Both the position numbers and the translations under genes were made by a program. From Cyanoderma ruficeps (lineage: Eukaryota; Chordata; Aves; Passeriformes; Timaliidae), in contig VZDJ01000346.1 in NCBI GenBank assembly GCA_008694505.1, positions 15,541,719 through 15,605,718 of the forward strand: a DNA stretch of 64,000 nucleotides, read 5' to 3'. This document shows positions 62,126-64,000 of this stretch, piece after piece (within the stretch, counting starts at the first letter, position 1; every line of letters begins with the position of its first letter). The notes under the pieces are model-generated. The model saw nothing but the letters and a program-made list of their open reading frames with translations. It did no database searches and was not told where the DNA came from.

Positions 62126-63504
62126 TTACCGTTTTATTGCCATACAGTAGGAAGGAACTGTGCTGTTACAAACTATAAAATATGGCCATTGGTTAAACTT
62201 CCAAAATTAAGTACCCTTTTAATGTGTCTCAGGGTTCAAGATACCCAGCCCTGAGATTCCTTCTAGGGGATCTGATTTCATACTGAGTTACATTATTAAC
62301 TGAACAACTGCAAATGGAGAAAACTATTGATCACATGGGATAAGACAGAGAATCTAGAGAAGTGAAATGCATACTCTGAGCTATCACAGCAGGAAATAAA
62401 GCTCATACTGGTATTGCAAGTGGGTCTAAGTGGCACAGCTCAGAAGTATGTGGTGTCAGGTCATGGAAATGCACTGGGAGGAGGCTTGAGGAGGAAGTCT
62501 TGCAAAAACCAGGTCCCTTGGCTTTAAGAGCTTTGAAAACCAGCAGGGACTGCTTAAAATAAATCCTCTAGTTTATAGACAGCCAACATGAAGGGCTCAG
62601 GCAAGTGTAATATGAGCATGGCTGCTCAGTCCTGTGAGCGAACATGATGCTGCATTCAGAACTAGATGTAGTTTTGATGTTTTTCTCAGAGCTAATAATG
62701 GAAGCATCAATCCACTTTCTCCAGAGAGAGGAGTGGAAGGCATTTTAGCAGCTTGAATATATTTGTGCACAGGGCCAACAAAAATGGCAGCATAGATTCG
62801 GAAACTCTTTGTGGAGTTGTTTTTATGCACACAGAGCAGCAACATTTAGATCCATATCGTAAAGAAAAAATGAATGTTTTTTTGGAGCAGCTGACTGCAG
62901 AGCTGTCAGAAAGATGGTAGTACTCTTGTGGGTCCTATATCCTTGCAGATATACAATGTCAGCTTGAGCTGTCTTAAATCAAACCCACAAACCCAAAAAC
63001 AGTCCTACTTTTTAAAAACTTTCTGAACTTCATCAAGGTCATATGCTTTTTGACAGTAGGAAATTGTTACCCAGGTATGTTTCTGAATTTTCCTAGTATC
63101 ACTACTTATGCGTATAGTTGAGAAAGACCTTCCTTTTATACCTCTTCAAAAGGGAGAACATAACATTATTACCACCTTTTTTTCTTAGTGCAACTGCAGA
63201 GATACAGGTTTGCTAAGATATTTAGACATTTAGATCTTGTAACAGGGTCTGCAGAAATGCTACAGGTGTTAGACAGGCCCTTGTCCCTCATTAACAACTC
63301 ATTGTTCAATTTTTTGCAAACATTACTCTACATCATGAGAACTGGGATGTCAGAGAGAGTAAAGTTGTACCCAAATAGCCCCTTCATCACAGGCCCGATC
63401 CTCTTAAAACTAGTGTGCCTAGTTTCAAGATTAAATTTAAGAAAAATGTATGCTGTAGGATAATGTCCAAATTCTCACTCAACAGATGAGCCTACTGTAG
63501 CTCA

Positions 63505-64000
63505 AGATGATCTGTCAGTCTCCTCAGCTGGACAGGGGAGAGAAAATATAACAAAAAGCTCAGGGGTCAAGATAAGGGCAGTGAGAGATCACTCAGTGGT
63601 TACCACCATGGGAAAAACAGGCACAACTCAGAGAAACTTAGTTTAATTTAGCTCAAATCAAATCAGGGTAGGATAATGGGAAATTATCTCCAAGCTCAAA
63701 AACCTTCTCCCCCACTGCAGCTGTCCTCCTCAGTGGGAGGACTCCTCACTCATCCCCTGCCCCCGTGGGGGTCCTGCCATGTGAGACACTCCTCCATGAA
63801 CTCCAATGTAAGTCCTTCCCATGGTATGCAGTTCTTCGTGAACTGCTCCCACATGGTCCCTTCTGCAGGGGACAGGGAACAGAGGGTGCCCACGTGGCTC
63901 CCACAGCTCCTTCAAGCACCTGCCTGCTCCTACTTCAGGGCCCTCCATAGGCTGCAGGTGGATCTCTGCTCCCTTGTGCACTGCCAAGGGCTGCAGGGGC
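63505..64000 (-). mobile_element. ERVK-type LTR, 3' part, minus strand, cut by the window end
   Basis: The complement matches the same LTR group as 32420-33440. Plus-strand landmarks are CCTCAGCTGGACAGGGGAGA followed by GAAAATATAAC (complement of the 3' 'tatattttctctcccctgtccagctg' block), then a 'ggtcaagataagggca' block, an A/T-rich block around the former poly(A) site, and from 63.7 kb the array of 'gctccaatgt / catgggaag' type units. The terminal ~60 bases of the LTR at its left end are missing or unrecognisable. The element runs off the window, so whether it is solo or part of a longer provirus cannot be told. Confidence 0.75.

Larger units (their letters stand above)
55991..63504. other. 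Unique sequence, mostly AT-rich
   Basis: No transposon or RNA gene recognised over 7.5 kb. An A/C tract lies at about 56.68-56.71 kb, a TA/CA repeat at 62096-62125 and a 15-bp tandem duplication at 61246-61275. 56.9-57.3 kb is GC-richer, with a 113-codon minus frame lacking domains. A candidate exon at 60133-60256 is listed separately. Traces of 'cattgaagtcaatg'-like sequence near 61.33 kb may be an old dispersed repeat. Confidence 0.45.

Noticed and set aside
1..64000. CRISPR arrays, operons, phage or bacterial genes
   Set aside because: No regularly spaced direct repeats, dense coding or ribosome-binding sites; the sequence is vertebrate nuclear DNA.

Overview
The window looks like nuclear DNA from a bird, probably a neoavian. 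It is AT-rich and mostly single-copy. It carries 5'-truncated CR1 LINE copies ending in the CR1 ATTCTATG-type octamers, and solo LTRs of two avian endogenous retrovirus groups that I recognise by sequence. There are no bacterial features. No complete protein-coding gene can be read with confidence, so this is most likely an intergenic region or one or more very long introns. Most open frames in it are chance frames.

Layout. 1-9 kb is unique AT-rich DNA with a GC-richer patch at about 2.05-2.9 kb. That patch holds a 47-codon ORF behind a perfect Kozak context, and candidate exons lie at 1.83 and 3.46 kb. An ancient CR1/L3-like fragment sits near 6.0 kb and a young-type CR1 3' end at 8.73-9.01 kb. 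A minus-strand LTR-like block starts at 9.29 kb. 10-32 kb is almost repeat-free apart from low-complexity tracts. It includes a polypurine/G-quadruplex tract at 19.8 kb, a coding-looking minus-strand ORF at 21.46 kb and a candidate terminal exon at 23.75 kb. 32.0-33.66 kb is a nested insertion: a plus-strand ERVK-type solo LTR inside a minus-strand ERVL-type solo LTR. At 37.7 kb there is a strong inverted repeat, and at 39.49 kb the best single candidate coding exon.

46.1-46.8 kb carries the most unusual item: a full-length U6 snRNA pseudogene fused directly to a truncated CR1. A second CR1 follows at 48.2-48.7 kb. A badly decayed CR1/L3-like LINE body occupies roughly 53.6-54.8 kb. A 39-bp tandem duplication and a 300-bp compound GGGA/GGAA/GAAA microsatellite lie at 55.5-56.0 kb. 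The right edge (63.5-64.0 kb) is the 3' part of another ERVK-type LTR on the minus strand, cut by the window end.

No functional operon or pathway is visible. What can be read is the history of retroelement insertion, including one apparent template-switch product, plus several splice-site-bounded open frames that may be exons but cannot be proven without transcript or cross-species data.
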